Source of the DNA: Liolophura sinensis
Lineage: Eukaryota; Mollusca; Polyplacophora; Chitonida; Chitonidae
DNA: 64,000 nucleotides
Direction: 5' to 3'
NCBI RefSeq assembly: GCF_032854445.1
Contig: NC_088299.1
Span: 17,043,608 to 17,107,607, forward strand
Shown: in pieces, positions 42,553 through 54,690 of the stretch
Position numbering within the stretch: the first letter of the stretch is position 1
Layout: each line of letters opens with the position of its first letter
Notes under the pieces: model-generated
What the model saw: only the letters and a program-made list of their open reading frames with translations
The model's database searches: none
Told to the model about the DNA's origin: nothing
Made by a program: the position numbers and the translations under genes

Positions 42553-43930
42553 TGAAAAAGCTATTCAGTCACTGTTGAATAAGAAGTGTGACACCACTGA
42601 GTGGTTTTATTTTCACACAAAAAATCAAAATAAATATATATTCATTATTGTATTTTCTTGTTTAAACATGTAGATTATTGTATCGGTATTGGAAGCGTTA
42701 GATAGACCTACCGGGTATTGTAGGCCCCCTATACTCTGTCGACGCCAGATCATACTAACCTATGGACTACCCTCCCCTGCCTAAGGAGAGTAGGTATTGT
42801 GTAGCACTTACGTGTAATTACATGGCCCCCAGTATTAAAGATAACATTGTTTTATATTATATCGAACTTATTTGTTAGTATTCAGTTAAAATAAGTGTTT
42901 CAAGAATGGAACATTTGGGTATCCATATACACCAGCTGTGTCTCTTATAATGTTAATGACAGGAAATTATGCTGATCATCTTCTTCATATCATCTTCTTT
43001 CATTATAAAGTTAATGTCTGACAACAGAATGAATATAGAAGATTTGTATATACAGATATATATTTGATTGTTGATTAAAGTCATACTCAAGAAATCTTCA
43101 CTTATATGATGGTACTCAGTAATCTCGGTGGGAGCCATCCTTTTCAGAGAGTGACCACCGACGTTTGGCAAGATCCTGGCGATCAGATGTACACATACCT
43201 TCAACGGAACGCAAAACTGCTGTCATCCACACGATCGTATTACGTCGACCGTCACCGAGGCCCGACATTGAGAGCGGGAAATCTACAAATTCCTTGTCCA
43301 AGCCCAGATTTGAACCCACACTTCGTGTGCTCCAGAACTAGTCATAAATATGGTTTAGAACCACATAAAATCATACATGTACTACTTCTGTTACCATTTT
43401 AAATTCAATAGCCTCTTTAATATGTACAACCATGGAGGTCTATATGGTATAGGCCTATATATGTATAAAGGCTGCGTGACCAAGGGAGATTTCATTCAGA
43501 GGAAACAGGCACAACGGGTATGTCTGGCCGGCTCGTTGCCTTGGCTGGGCGAGTTGTCCCTCCCTCTGTTTATACCTTCATGATACTGTTTCCTCAAAAA
43601 CTAACGTAATATGGTAACACGAGCAGCCTGATGCATACTGGAGTGTAAAGCGGTCGTAAGAAAATGTTCGCTTCTCGATTGTGAAAAGTACCCAAATGTA
43701 GTGTTTAATTGTGTCCGCGAGTTAATTAAAAAACAAGAATGAAGTAAAAACATGTTTGTTTTTAATTCTATTTCATAACGTACTAGAAATTAGACTGCTG
43801 TCAAACGTTGACCATGTTGCAGCTCTTAAAAAGGAGTGTCTGCGTTTAGTATGCAGTAAACCTGTGTTTATGTTGCTACAGCGCCCCCTATTGTAACACG
43901 TGGGTTTGTTTTGGTATCAAGGTATACCTA

Positions 43931-43968
43931 AATGGCGGCGAAAGGCCGGGTTGTGACAGATGTTAGGT
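43931..43968 (+). other. Candidate 5' exon of the SLC52A gene with an upstream ATG
   Basis: ATGGCGGCGAAAGG opens a short frame of 12 codons that runs into a good donor, TTAG|GTGAGT. The coding exon of SLC52A begins after an acceptor at 45465 with 44 untranslated bases, so an upstream leader exon must exist. If this one is used, the upstream frame would read on and end at about 45520, just past the transporter ATG and in another frame. Alternatively it is the start of a separate gene continuing at about 44035-44214. Confidence 0.35.
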
Positions 43969-44034
43969 GAGTGTGCTTGTGTAATTTGTTATATAGTTTG
44001 TTCGTTTACACAACCTACTATGCTCTGGGGTTAG

Positions 44035-44214
44035 GCCGATTTGGGACGAGTGTCCGGAAGGGAACTGAATGTAGCTTACCAAGCTAGGCTACAACAACAG
44101 CAACAGTTGACAACAGCAGTCAGTAACAGTGTCCCACAAAAAGAGACAGTAACCCTTCATACCATCACAAGTAGGCCTACGCCGCACACCATCGATCAGT
44201 CCGATGTGAGGTAC
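44035..44214 (+). other. Possible small exon, unrecognised
   Basis: An open segment follows an acceptor-like GGGTTAG and ends at a donor-like TGTGAG|GTACAT. Its translation includes VSGRELNVAYQARLQQQQQL and looks protein-like, but it does not join the ATG exon at 43931 in phase. It could be an alternative untranslated exon of SLC52A or a chance frame. Confidence 0.25.
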
Positions 44215-45464
44215 ATATGTCTTAGGAAATTTTATAAATGGACCCTCTTTTTCAAACATTGTCAGGCCTACTTCAAATATTCAATTCATTTTTTAGTCGT
44301 GTCTTCAGTCTAGGTCATGGTTTAGCTACAGATAATGGTGTAAAACTTTCAGTCTGTCATCTTGAATCATCTTGAATGCAATCCGTCATCAGTGTTCAGA
44401 AATGATCTGACCAGTCTATTTAGATACGTGTATGTTGAGGGTTTTCTGATATGTGTATGCATATTTAAATGAAAGTGTCCTTACACATACATAATATAAC
44501 ACATATGGAATGTTAATTTTTGTACCAGTCTCAGTGTACGTGTCATTTCAAAACTTTAAAACAATAATAGAAAATCCGAATAAAGTCTGTTTCGTATTTT
44601 TTATTTAAGCTCATGCTATTTAGATTTGGGTTCAGTTTTTTAATGGTTCGAGTTTAAATGGAGCAAAACTATAGTGCTTTGAAGGTGACAGCCTGTGATT
44701 AAATATTTTGATCTATATGGTTAACTGATTACAGTATGTTTCACACTGAAGCCAGGTGATGTTTTAGCAACACAGGTGGATATCAACTTAGGTATGTTTG
44801 TTTTATTGGTGCTCTGAAAGTGCCACATGGTCCGTGGGGTTAAGTGGTTAAACATTACATTGCCAGCATATGGCTGACAGATAGCAGTGTATCGTTTGAC
44901 TTGTTGAACCACCATCCCAGTAACTCGTGAACTTCTATGGTATAGGCACGGATAATGTGATTATTTTTCATGAGCATAGTTGATTGTGATGAACCCTTTT
45001 GGTTCAGCAAGTCTCACAACAGGTTAGTTAATTACAGACACCACACGGTTGACGTTGATTTATGCTAGGGAAGATCTAATGCGTGTGTGAACAGCGGTAA
45101 ATGTTCCTTACCGTCAGCCCAACACATTTGGGGCAGTTTTTCTCCATAACTCTCACAACTGCTTTGCCTGATAGAGTTACCCCACTCTGCAACTACATCA
45201 GTAGTGTGAAGTTGCATCACGATGTCAAATGAAGTACTATATTTTCCCATAATTCATTACAAGGAAGCCAGATATATAGTGTACTTGTCAGAATAAGCCA
45301 AGCTGTTAATGGTTTCACTTTCATTTTTGTGGAATAAGGCCCTATATGGGATTCTTTTTTTGTTACTGATTCAGAAGATATATATTTTATTGATTAATAT
45401 GAGATCGTTACTTCATGTCTTGACATTTCTTTTGTTTATATTGTGCTACTTTTTTGTTTTGCAG
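44215..45464. other. Probable SLC52A 5' intron, nothing recognised
   Basis: AT-rich, without SINE or array. It ends in a T-rich tract and TTTTGCAG, a clear acceptor at 45464. Confidence 0.5.
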
Positions 45465-45508
45465 TTCGGTTTTATTTTGTATAAAGATCCAAGACATCAA
45501 TAAGCTTG

Positions 45509-47491
45509 ATGGGGAAGGATAACTGTTGTGAGAGGCGACAGTCTTCTTTGTTTGTACATCTGATCGTTTGCCTGCTTGGGATTGGGTCATGGATAGCTAT
45601 AAACGGTCTGTGGGTAGAGTTACCCATCTTAGTCCAGCATCTGCCCGAGGGCTGGAGCCTTGGGTCTTACCTGGTCATCATCACTCAAGTGGCTAACATA
45701 GGACCACTCGTCTTCACTGTGGCAACCACCCTGGCCCCGGGCAGAGTGCAAGAGAAGCCAGTGGTCTATGTTATTGTCACTATCGGGACTGTGTCTTGTC
45801 TGTTACTGGCCTTCCTGTGGGATAGGACAAGCGTTATAGCGGGCAAAGAACACAGTACTGCTTTCCTTGTTTTGCAGTTCTGCTTAGCCCTCGTGGATTG
45901 TACATCTTCTGTTGTTTTCTTACCATTCATGTCCGTGTTTAAGCCACAGTACATGATGACGTACTTTGTGGGCGAGGGTATGAGTGGCTTGCTGCCCAGC
46001 ATGGTGGCCTTGTGGCAAGGGGCAGGTGCTGTCAGGTGTGTCAATCAGACAAATGTAACCATCATCAATACCACACAACACACTGGTGCGAGCTTCTCAA
46101 TACATCCAGAATATGTGGAACCCAATTTCCCGGTGCGGGATTTCTTTTTGTTCCTCTTTGTTATGATGCTTGTGTGTGGGATCGCCTTCACGTGTCTTAA
46201 CCATCACCCTGCTTGCAAACGTGAAATGGTCCGCACTCAAAAGGTGGTAGAGGATATTGCAGACCATACCAGTGACCATGACCCTGCCGTTCAGGAGATT
46301 GTCTATGAGTCAAGGTCAAAGGGAACGGACAACAAAACAACAGATGAGAGTGGAAACCTGACTGAATCAGGAAGCTCTTCATCTCGGCTCTTGGAAGGGG
46401 AACAAAGTAAATACTCATCAGTGGTGGACAAGAGTTCCGCAGATGTCAGCAGCAGTGCAGTGAAGATCTCCCGGCCTAGTTATGGCCTAGTTATGTGTAC
46501 CTGCTAGTGCTGACTGTCTGGATCAATGCTCTAACTAACGGTGTCCTGCCCTCCATCCAGTCTTACTCATGTCTACCCTATGGCACGGAGCCGTACCACC
46601 TGGCCGTCACACTGACAAGCATCTCCAATCCTCTCGCTTGTTTCATCGCCTTCTTCCTATCCACCATGTCAAACCTCGTCATTACATTCCTCACACTGCT
46701 GGGCTCTGGGGTCGCTGGCTACATTATCCTTCTGGCCTCACTTAGCCCAACCCCCTACTATGTAGGGGAGACTACTGGTGCTGCTCTTGTGGTATGTAAT
46801 CTCACTCAGGGTTATTGTCAGAAGTTTCCTGTTGAGTCCTTATTTTTTATATTTAAAAAAATATGATTGTAAGAAATAATAAAACTTAGGCAATGGTAAC
46901 AAGTACAGGCAAATTTGCTGAAAAGAAGAATTTTGTTTGATTCCTGTCTCTCTTAGAACAATGCAAGTGAAATTCCAGACATTTTTTTAAAACAAAAATA
47001 TGTTCAGAATAGTGTCAGTATAGACTTGACTGACAAAAGTGAAAATAAACAAATTTTCGAGGATTTGTGCTTTGGCGATTGGTCAATTATGTCTGTCAAA
47101 ATTTGAATATGCATCGCAGAAATGTGTCATTTTAACTGCCATATTTTTATTTTATTTCTAGGTTTTTGGATCTTCAATTTTTTTAACATGAAATGTTCAC
47201 ACAATGATGGCCTGGAGGTGAAGGCATCAACTTTTTGTGAAATGTTTTCTAAGAACTTACGTGTGCATCTCGGGTTCTGTATATTTTCAGATATCCTCTT
47301 GGGTGATGACTACGCTGTGCCTAACTTATGCCAAGGTCTCCATAGCAACTGCCTTGAGAAAAGAGGGTCGGCAGGGGTTGTTATGGTGTGGTGCCACAAC
47401 GCAGATCGGTTCTGCAGCCGGCGCCATCATCATGTTCGTCCTAGTCAGCATCGTGAACTCCTTCACTGCAGCACCTATGTGCCCCGTTTGA
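45509..47491 (+). CDS. SLC52A: Riboflavin transporter, SLC52A family (frame broken by 11-bp duplication)
   Basis: Multi-pass plasma-membrane carrier for riboflavin, by family. Coding exons 45509-46791 and 47291-47491 join in phase 0 (GT at 46792, AG at 47289-47290). Family marks: near the N-terminus, [29 protein letters not shown] and NIGPLVF; then repeated hydrophobic segments; a charged Ser/Glu-rich loop at about residues 245-320; after the break, [20 protein letters not shown]; and a last exon with SYAKVS-like [20 protein letters not shown] and C-terminal APMCPV. Length would be about 490 residues, a little over the human members (445-469). The frame shifts at 46473-46494, where GGCCTAGTTAT occurs twice in tandem. 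With one copy the exon is a whole number of codons (1272) and the transporter reads through; with two it stops at 46505. The ATG at 45509 follows a 44-base leader after an acceptor at 45464. Confidence 0.92.
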
Positions 47492-47747
47492 GCTACAAGA
47501 AAAACAACAACAGAGTGTATATTTTACATATTGATATGTATAGACTTTTTTTTATCAAGATGGATAATGTCAGCAGTGGTACTTTTATCGGTGAATTGAA
47601 GACGATTGTTACGTACGTAAGATAAGCATTTTGTAGCGGGGCACAGCCTTGCCCCAAGATAGTGTACAAGCATGTCCCATGGATTTTAGTGGACTGGAGT
47701 TTTCTCATTGTAGATGGGTATGGCTCTAAAACTTAATAGTCCATTGA

Positions 47748-47958
47748 ATAGGGAGCCCTTGTTGGCTCATTGAACTAAGGTGTTCTCACACCCAGTCACC
47801 CCCTGATTGCCGTGAGTTCAACTCCAGCTGATGCTGGCTTCCTTTCCGGCTGAATGTGGGAAGGTCGTGGGTTTCCTCCCACCTTCATGCTGGCCTTCTT
47901 CGTATAAGTGAAATATATTGTAGTACGACATAAAACACCAATCAAATAAATAAATACC
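47748..47958 (+). mobile_element. SINE family A, near full length
   Basis: tRNA-like head (TTGTTGGCTCATTGAACTAA, GTGAGTTCAACTCC), body (GGTCGTGGGTTTCCTCCCAC, GTATAAGTGAAATAT) and tail (CACCAATCAAATAAATAAAT). It lies about 260 bases after the SLC52A stop and could supply its AATAAA. Confidence 0.85.
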
Positions 47959-48834
47959 AGCACTATCTCACCATGATATGGCTGCAATGCTGCCAAAGTG
48001 GCACTGAACCTTAATCATTCATTCCTTAGTGCTATCCATCAAGTCACTGTCTGGTAAAGAGAGATTCACTTGTTTTGTCCTGTGACAGTGTGTGATGTGG
48101 ATTGGAACAAGTGACCTACATATAGTGTACAATATGTCAAGTGTGTTATGTGTACGCATTGTAATGATAACCTCATCAGCAGGGACTTACCTGTAAGGTG
48201 TGTACACAGACTTGAAACTTTTGTTATCTGACGTTGTTAGGGCAAAGGTCTTGACAAGAGCTTTCTGAGATAGCCATGCAACTGGCTGTACTTGGAAACC
48301 CATCATGTCCTATATGTTTCAATCTTAATGATATGTTCCCAGTGCTACAGTGTCCACCTTGAAGGTTGACTCAAACTGGTTCAAACCTGAGTTGGGTCAA
48401 AACTCTGGTAGTGTGAAGAAAATTTATGACGCGGGCTTTGCTGTGATGAAGAGTTAGGTTTCTGTTAGTCCCATGTCATAATTCTGACAGACCAGACTGT
48501 CCGATTTGGTGTCAGTGGCACAATACTTTATCGAGGCAACTCTGTGAATAGTCAGCAAGGAAACAGATTTACTGATATATGGTCAGATTTTTGTTGAAAC
48601 TACTAAGACCTGTTTAACTCCGTGAAAACCAACAAACAAACTATTACCATCAGGTTACAGAGCCATGCCTTCTGAATGTACAGGTGTGTTAACCTGATAT
48701 ACATGTAAGGCAAAACTTCGTTAAGATTAGGGTACAGTGGAACTGTGCCAGATCTTATTCAATACATGTAATTGACATGATACTCGGTATGATACGGTAT
48801 GATCTTTTTCATTTGAGTCATAAGGACTCTGACC

Positions 48835-48925
48835 AGATTTCCTCACACCATAATACTGGCCACCGTCGTATAAGTGAAACATTCTTGAGTTTGGTGTAAA
48901 ACACTAATCAAATAAAAAAGTAAAT
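48835..48925 (+). mobile_element. SINE family A, 3' fragment
   Basis: Only the 3' body and tail remain: CCACCGTCGTATAAGTGAAA, ATTCTTGAGT, AAAACACTAATCAAATAAA. Confidence 0.75.
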
Positions 48926-49219
48926 CAAATCTTCATTTTAGAAGGTGGGTATTTCCCACTGTCATTGTATACTTATGCCACAAAAAAGTATTTATGTGTG
49001 AAGTGTGTTGGAAAATGTTGGAGTTTTTTTTTTAAATGACTTGTTAAGTTCTGGATGTGTCACGTAAAACATTTTAAAATTAAGAGGAATGTTTATTGAC
49101 CAGTTTGGTATATTAAGACAAAATGTATTTTTATTTTACACATTTCTGGGCATAAGCCTGATCTTATCTTTTAGTCTTTTTATTATAAATGTTTTCTTGT
49201 ATACTAGTTCTACTTGAAT

Positions 49220-49221
49220 AT

Positions 49222-49262
<41 letters not shown>
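49220..49262. repeat. Compound microsatellite (AC)n(AT)n
   Basis: An AC/CA run is followed directly by a TA run. It lies in gene-free DNA. Confidence 0.95.
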
Positions 49263-51852
49263 GCAACTTTTTACTGTTTTGAGGGAGAACAAATAATTAG
49301 TTGACTCTTGTATTACGTTTGACGTAAGGTCATTAATGGTTGCTATGACAATATTAAGTCAAGACAACGTGCTATCACTCTGTATTCCATCCAAACATTC
49401 GCCAAAAATTTTAAGCTATTGGATTACTTTAGGTGCCGTATTACCAGTTTTAGCAGTATATCACCCTGCCTTCCGGGCAAACATCAAAACAGGTATCTTA
49501 GGTCAATAAAATTCTCAGAAGCAGGCAAAATGAGCACGTGTAACTTTACCATGGACAATAGTTTAGGTGGAATGCAGCAATAATGCAGCGAGCACTAACA
49601 CAATACTGTGGTTCTTCAACCTTTTCACATGTTGGCGAGGTGTTTATTCAAAAAATACAGTCTTTTTATGAAGTGCTGAAACTGGTATATCCGACCAGTG
49701 CAGTTTCCAACATCAAGTAAAAAATATGCTTAGATTGCGCTGAAAGTTGCTCTTTTATATGCGGAAAGGTTGAGGGATTAGGGTAATTCACTCCCCGTAT
49801 TTTAGATAATTCTTTGAAATATCCACTTTTTCACTATATAGCCATTACTCCGGTAGCACGGATGGCTGAATACACACGTATCTTTGTATTTTTGTTTTTG
49901 TTTTGCTGTTATACTCGTTGTTTACTGAATAATGTAAATGGCTATATTTAGTTATGCTATCTGCAGATCTGACTCGGGTCAAATACTAGACCCTTGTATA
50001 CATCGGTCAGGTTAGGTTTGATTGTGTCAAGTGGTGTAAAGTTTGTGTTGTTGTGATAATGATTGACCTGACAGCAAACAGATCGTGCAGGTAAACCGTG
50101 TGCTGTGTATGATTGTACATCTATATACACGACTAATGCACCAACATGCTAGTCATTTGCCAAGGCTTGTTTCTGTCATTACCCAGTCTGATCTCAGTCT
50201 TGTGTATTGTATTGAGAACCACATTGGTGTACATTGGTACACTGTTGAGCGGATCGGAACATTTTCTCATTATTTTGAAATCTAGAACGCTGAAGCTTTT
50301 CATGTCGAACAAACGTAGCATGTTTTCACAAAGTCATGATCAAGTGAATGTATGTAGTGCTAAAAGTGTGAATCATCTATGTAGTGCTAAAAGTGTGAAT
50401 CATCTATGTAGAGCCAAAAGTGTGCATAATGTATGTGGTGCTATGAGTGTGAATCTATGCTGTACACAATTGGATTGGATTTTATTCTTTTGTAAATAAA
50501 TGTATATAAGCTGTTGCCTTTATGCGGTGTCAGAAGTACTTTAGCAGACTTGAATGCCACCTCTGAGTGACATCTTCCAATGACCTTGCCTCACCAGTTT
50601 AATAGTTGCGCTGTTTGCATACCGAAAATGCTCAATGGAATTCTCCTATACAACTCCTATAGATAACTGATAACACGACGTAGGCCTGACGATGGAAGTC
50701 TGATTAGTTCTGTTTAACAACGGGCTGATATTTATAACGTGGGAAGTTTCTATAAGATTCTTCAAATGTCGTAGTTCCTTATGGGATTGATTGGTCGGAG
50801 AAAAGTTAGCATGGTGACAGAGTGGCTTTCAAATTCTACAGAGCTCTGTTTTTATGAGGTTGGCCGTGTCATTGCGTTCAGTTGCTTCGATGAATATGCT
50901 GGCAAATGCACAGACTAGTCATGGAAATAGATATACTTTACCTATATACATACCCCTATTCGACCCATACAAAAGCTAACGGGAATATACACATGTATGT
51001 GTTCATACAATGCCTTGTTTACTTGTTACTGCTATCTCATAATGGACTTCTGGTTACATTCATATCCAGTGTTGAAATTTTAAAATTTTAAAAATTTTAC
51101 TGTTTTAAAAGTTATGTGTTATTAGTCGTATTTTGAATGAGAGGAGTTGTATTAATTGTGATATATGTTATCACATTCCCAATTTAGTTTGCAATGTTAC
51201 AATTTAAATATATTTACTTAAAACCTGATACACTTGCCACTAAAGCTAATATTCAGTGCCGATTAAATTAGAAATCTGTTTTGGTATTTAATTTAAAACG
51301 TTACATGTTCATGTGTTCTCAGTGTAATATTGACATTAAACCTCAATTTTCCTCAGGACCCAGCGGTCCTAGTAAGACGACAGTTTCCAATGTTCTTGAA
51401 CGCTGACGGAACACATGCATAAAACAGAGGAATCGGAAGTGTTATTAGTCTTATTGTACTTTGCATGTATCGCTTAAAGTTCAGTTTTACTGCAATCTTT
51501 AAACTGGATAATTTTCAGTCCTCGGGTACAGGTGACGAATAAAAGGAAAAAATGGTAAATTCAACGGATGTGACGAGTATCAGTTAGCTGAATTTATTAT
51601 CCAATCCAGTCCAGTCATCTAAAGTTACATTTGCTCGAATCAATATTGTCTTTCCACAAAGTTTGTGCACAGATGAGGGCGGGGAGCATATGCAAATAAA
51701 CGAGTCAAAACGGCCGGCAAGGGCATTTGTATTGTTTACCAGTTCCTTGCTTGGTACCGTTTAATGTCATCATTTGTGTTGATTGGTTTTGGTGGTGATG
51801 TTGGTTTGACTTCAACTCCATTCTCCTTTCGTGTATCCTTTCCCCATGATGA
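49263..51852. other. Gene-free stretch
   Basis: No exon was supported. Only short open frames occur; the longest (50146-50499) overlaps a 27-bp tandem repeat. AT-rich throughout. Confidence 0.55.
50347..50445. repeat. Short tandem repeat, about 27-bp unit, about 4 copies
   Basis: The unit is TATGTAGTGCTAAAAGTGTG plus AATCATC, with diverging 3' copies. Confidence 0.85.
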
Positions 51853-52098
51853 CCAATACAAGATAACTATGGCGTCCAATACAAGATAACTATGGCGTCC
51901 AATACAAGATAACTATGGCGTCCAATACAAGGTGACTATGGCGTCCAATACAAGATAACTATGGCGTCCAATACAAGATAACTATGGCGTCCAATCCAAG
52001 ATAACTATGGCGTCCAATACAAGATAACTATGGCGTCCAATACAAGGTGACTATGGCGTCCAATACAAGATAACTATGGCGTCCAATTCAAGATAACT
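51853..52098. repeat. Minisatellite, 23-bp unit, about 10 copies
   Basis: The unit is CAATACAAGATAACTATGGC plus GTC, almost identical between copies. A GGTGACT variant appears twice in the same context, showing that a block of units was duplicated together. Confidence 0.93.
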
Positions 52099-52191
52099 AG
52101 TGTGATATACGAGAGAACTATTGTGTCCAATACAAGATACCCTGAAACAATAATCTCTTAAAATTAACAGAAATTTCTTTTATTCTAGTGA

Positions 52192-52296
52192 TGCTAGATT
52201 ATATTCTGTTATTGCAGCAGATTATTCTGTTATTGCAGCAGATTATTCTGTTATTGCAGCAGATTATTCTGTTATTTCAGCAGATTATTCTGTTAA
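52192..52296. repeat. Short tandem repeat, 21-bp unit, 5 copies
   Basis: The unit is GATTATTCTGTTATTGCAGC plus A. The fourth unit has TTTC for TTGC, and the last is cut. Confidence 0.93.
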
Positions 52297-52411
52297 ATAT
52301 TACACACGTATTTTATTAATCTAACATAAAGATTCTATAAGGTTAATAGAATATTATGTTGAATATGTCAGAATTGTATAAGTGAATACATGCTAGCATC
52401 TGTCAGTCTGA

Positions 52412-52767
52412 CCGGTCCTGATGGATCGTTTGGTAGAGCGTCCGAATTGGAGGCGTTAGATCCAGTGTCAGTGCTGGGGCGGGTCACATATAAGACCTTA
52501 AAAGACAAAAGTTGTAGCTTCTTCGCCTGGCGTTCAGCATTAAAGTGACAGTGCAACGAATGGTTGACCCGTATGTGTAATTGCTCGAGTGAGGTGATTT
52601 ACTTCCGCTTGGTAAGTCGTCACAGTGAAGCAGCACTAGACAAAAGAGCGGTGGAAATCTTTCCTGCAACAAGGAGACACACGTACATGCACTCTAAGGG
52701 CTCCTACGTTGTCACTTGACTGAAAAATTGTCAAGTACGACGTTAAACCCTAAGCACTCGCTCACTC
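52412..52767 (+). mobile_element. SINE family B, near full length
   Basis: Shares with 4479-4818 the head (GGTAGAGCGTCCGAATTGGA, TTAGATCCAG), the middle (CCTGGCGTTCAGCATTAAAG, GTGAAGCAGCACTAGACAAA) and the end (TCAAGTACGACGTTAAACCC). A CTCGCTCACTC tail follows. Confidence 0.82.
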
Positions 52768-52924
52768 TAGCATCACTCAGACAACAGACTTTCTGTTATA
52801 ATTAACCAATTAATTTTTTTAGTGTAATATCGTATGTGTAGTCTGTATACCTTGTGGTATATTATGACTGTTTCTGTACATGCGCTTTACACTTGTATCA
52901 TTTTCGCTATTGATGTATATTTAT

Positions 52925-53035
52925 AGGATATATTTGATCGGTGTTTACGCAGTAGGACATACACAAGACTATTTCACTTGCATCAATACCGACATTGTTG
53001 TGGGAGGAAACCCATGACCATCCGCAGGTTACTGG
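52925..53035 (-). mobile_element. SINE family A, 3' fragment
   Basis: Read on the - strand: GGTCATGGGTTTCCTCCCAC, AAGTGAAATAGTCTTGTGTA, CGTAAACACCGATCAAATA. Confidence 0.7.
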
Positions 53036-53355
53036 GATACTGAAGTTGATATTTTTCCTCATCTATTCGGTATTGCACAGTGCATGTACACATGTATTTC
53101 TTCAATGTGTATATACATTGTACAGTACTTCAAGAAATTACATCTCTCACCCTGCCGTTTTCTTCAACTTTCACTTTTCTAAATTTTCGAACTAGGGCGG
53201 AATGCCAAACACACTCGTTAACAGTTGGTTATGTCACTAGAACCAAATGGTGGTCACTTCTGTAGAGTCTTCAAAAAGGATAATATTTTCATCATTTTCA
53301 TCGACTTTTGATTCAACTGTCGTAACGTGGCAATCCGTTACAGGGATCAGTACGA

Positions 53356-53740
53356 AGTGCAAGCTAGCAACATGGACTTTGCAACCAATACAAAATGCAA
53401 GCCAGCAACATGGACTTTGCAATCAATACAAAATGCAAGCCGACAACATGGAATGTCTAACCGATACAAATTGCAAGCCAGCAACATGGACTTTGCAACC
53501 AATACAAAATGCAAGCCGGCAACATGGAATGTCTAACCAATACAACATGCAAGCCAGCAACATGAAATGTGCAACAAATGCGTAATCCAAGCCAGAAACA
53601 TCGACTCTGCAACTCGTAAAAAATGCCATCTAGCAACATAGACATTTCAACATGCAGTACAAAATGTAAGCCAGCTACTAGTGCAAAATGCCGTCTAGCA
53701 ACATTGACTTTTCAACCTTCAGTACAAAATGCAAGCCAGC
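53356..53740. repeat. Minisatellite, 38-bp unit, about 6 regular copies plus degenerate ones
   Basis: The unit is GCAAGCCAGCAACATGGACT, TTGCAACCAATACAAAAT, alternating with a TGGAATGTCTAACC variant. Copies decay towards 53740. Confidence 0.9.
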
Positions 53741-53924
53741 AACACGGTCTGAGTTCGGATTTCGCTCGGGTCAAATAGCAGAGACCGACTTTAATTTCAA
53801 CCACGTGGTTTGGTCAAGACCGAGAATTAATTAGAGGTGCTGAGAATATGCTCCCGTGGTTACTTTAATTGTCCATGTGTAAATTAAATTAGATTGCTTA
53901 TCTTCTTGCCTGTTGTTGTCCTGG

Positions 53925-54050
53925 GGCCGGTTTCATGAAGCTTACTTAGCTAAGTTAGCCCTTAACTGCTATGACGACGTATGTTGTAGAGATATAAAAT
54001 GCACTTAGCTAAGGGCTACTTAACGCTAATTAAGCTTCGTGAAACCGGCC
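53925..54050. mobile_element. MITE, 126 bp, with 19-bp terminal inverted repeats
   Basis: The ends are GGCCGGTTTCATGAAGCTT and its complement with one mismatch. Inner arms also pair (CTTAGCTAAGTTAGCCCTTA against TTAGCTAAGGGCTACTTAA). No coding capacity. A 28-bp array starts about 70 bases beyond it. Confidence 0.88.
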
Positions 54051-54121
54051 GCTATACGCATATATTTAGAAGAAGGCCAGGGCAATCTTTTAAGCAAAAA
54101 AAACCCCTGCAAATTACGCGC

Positions 54122-54690
54122 TGTTTTAACTCCAAATGGAATACCGCGCTGTCCTAACGCCAAGTCAAATACGACGCTGTTCCAACTCCAATTCGAATAC
54201 CGCGCTGTTCTAACTCCAATTCGAATGCAGCACTGTTCCAACTCCAATTCGAATACCACGCTGTTCCAACTCCAGTTCGATTACCGCGCTGTTCCAACTC
54301 CAATTCGAATGCAGCACTGTTCCAACTCCAGTTCGATTACTACGCTGTTCCAACTCCAACTCGAATGCAGCACTGTTCCAACTCCAATTCGATTACCACG
54401 CTGTTCCAACTCCAACTCAAATGCAGCACTGTTCCAACTCCAATTCGATTACCACTCCAAGTCGAATACGACGCTGTTCCAACATCAATTCGAATACCGC
54501 GCTGTTCCAACTCCAATTCGTATGCAGCACTGTTCTAACTCCAGTTCGAATACCACGCTGTTCCAGCTCCAATTGGAATACCGCGCTGTTCCATCTTCAG
54601 TTCGAATACTGCGCTGTTCCAACTCCAATTCGAATACCACGCTGTTACAACTCCAAATTCGAATACCACGCTATTCAAACAGCCTGTTGA
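54122..54690. repeat. Minisatellite, about 28-31-bp unit, about 19 copies
   Basis: The unit is GCTGTTCCAACTCCAATTCG followed by AATACCGC or AATGCAGCACT. Overlapping open frames in two + frames and one - frame (up to 223 residues) repeat the same Phe-Gln-Leu-Gln peptides and are not genes. Confidence 0.92.
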
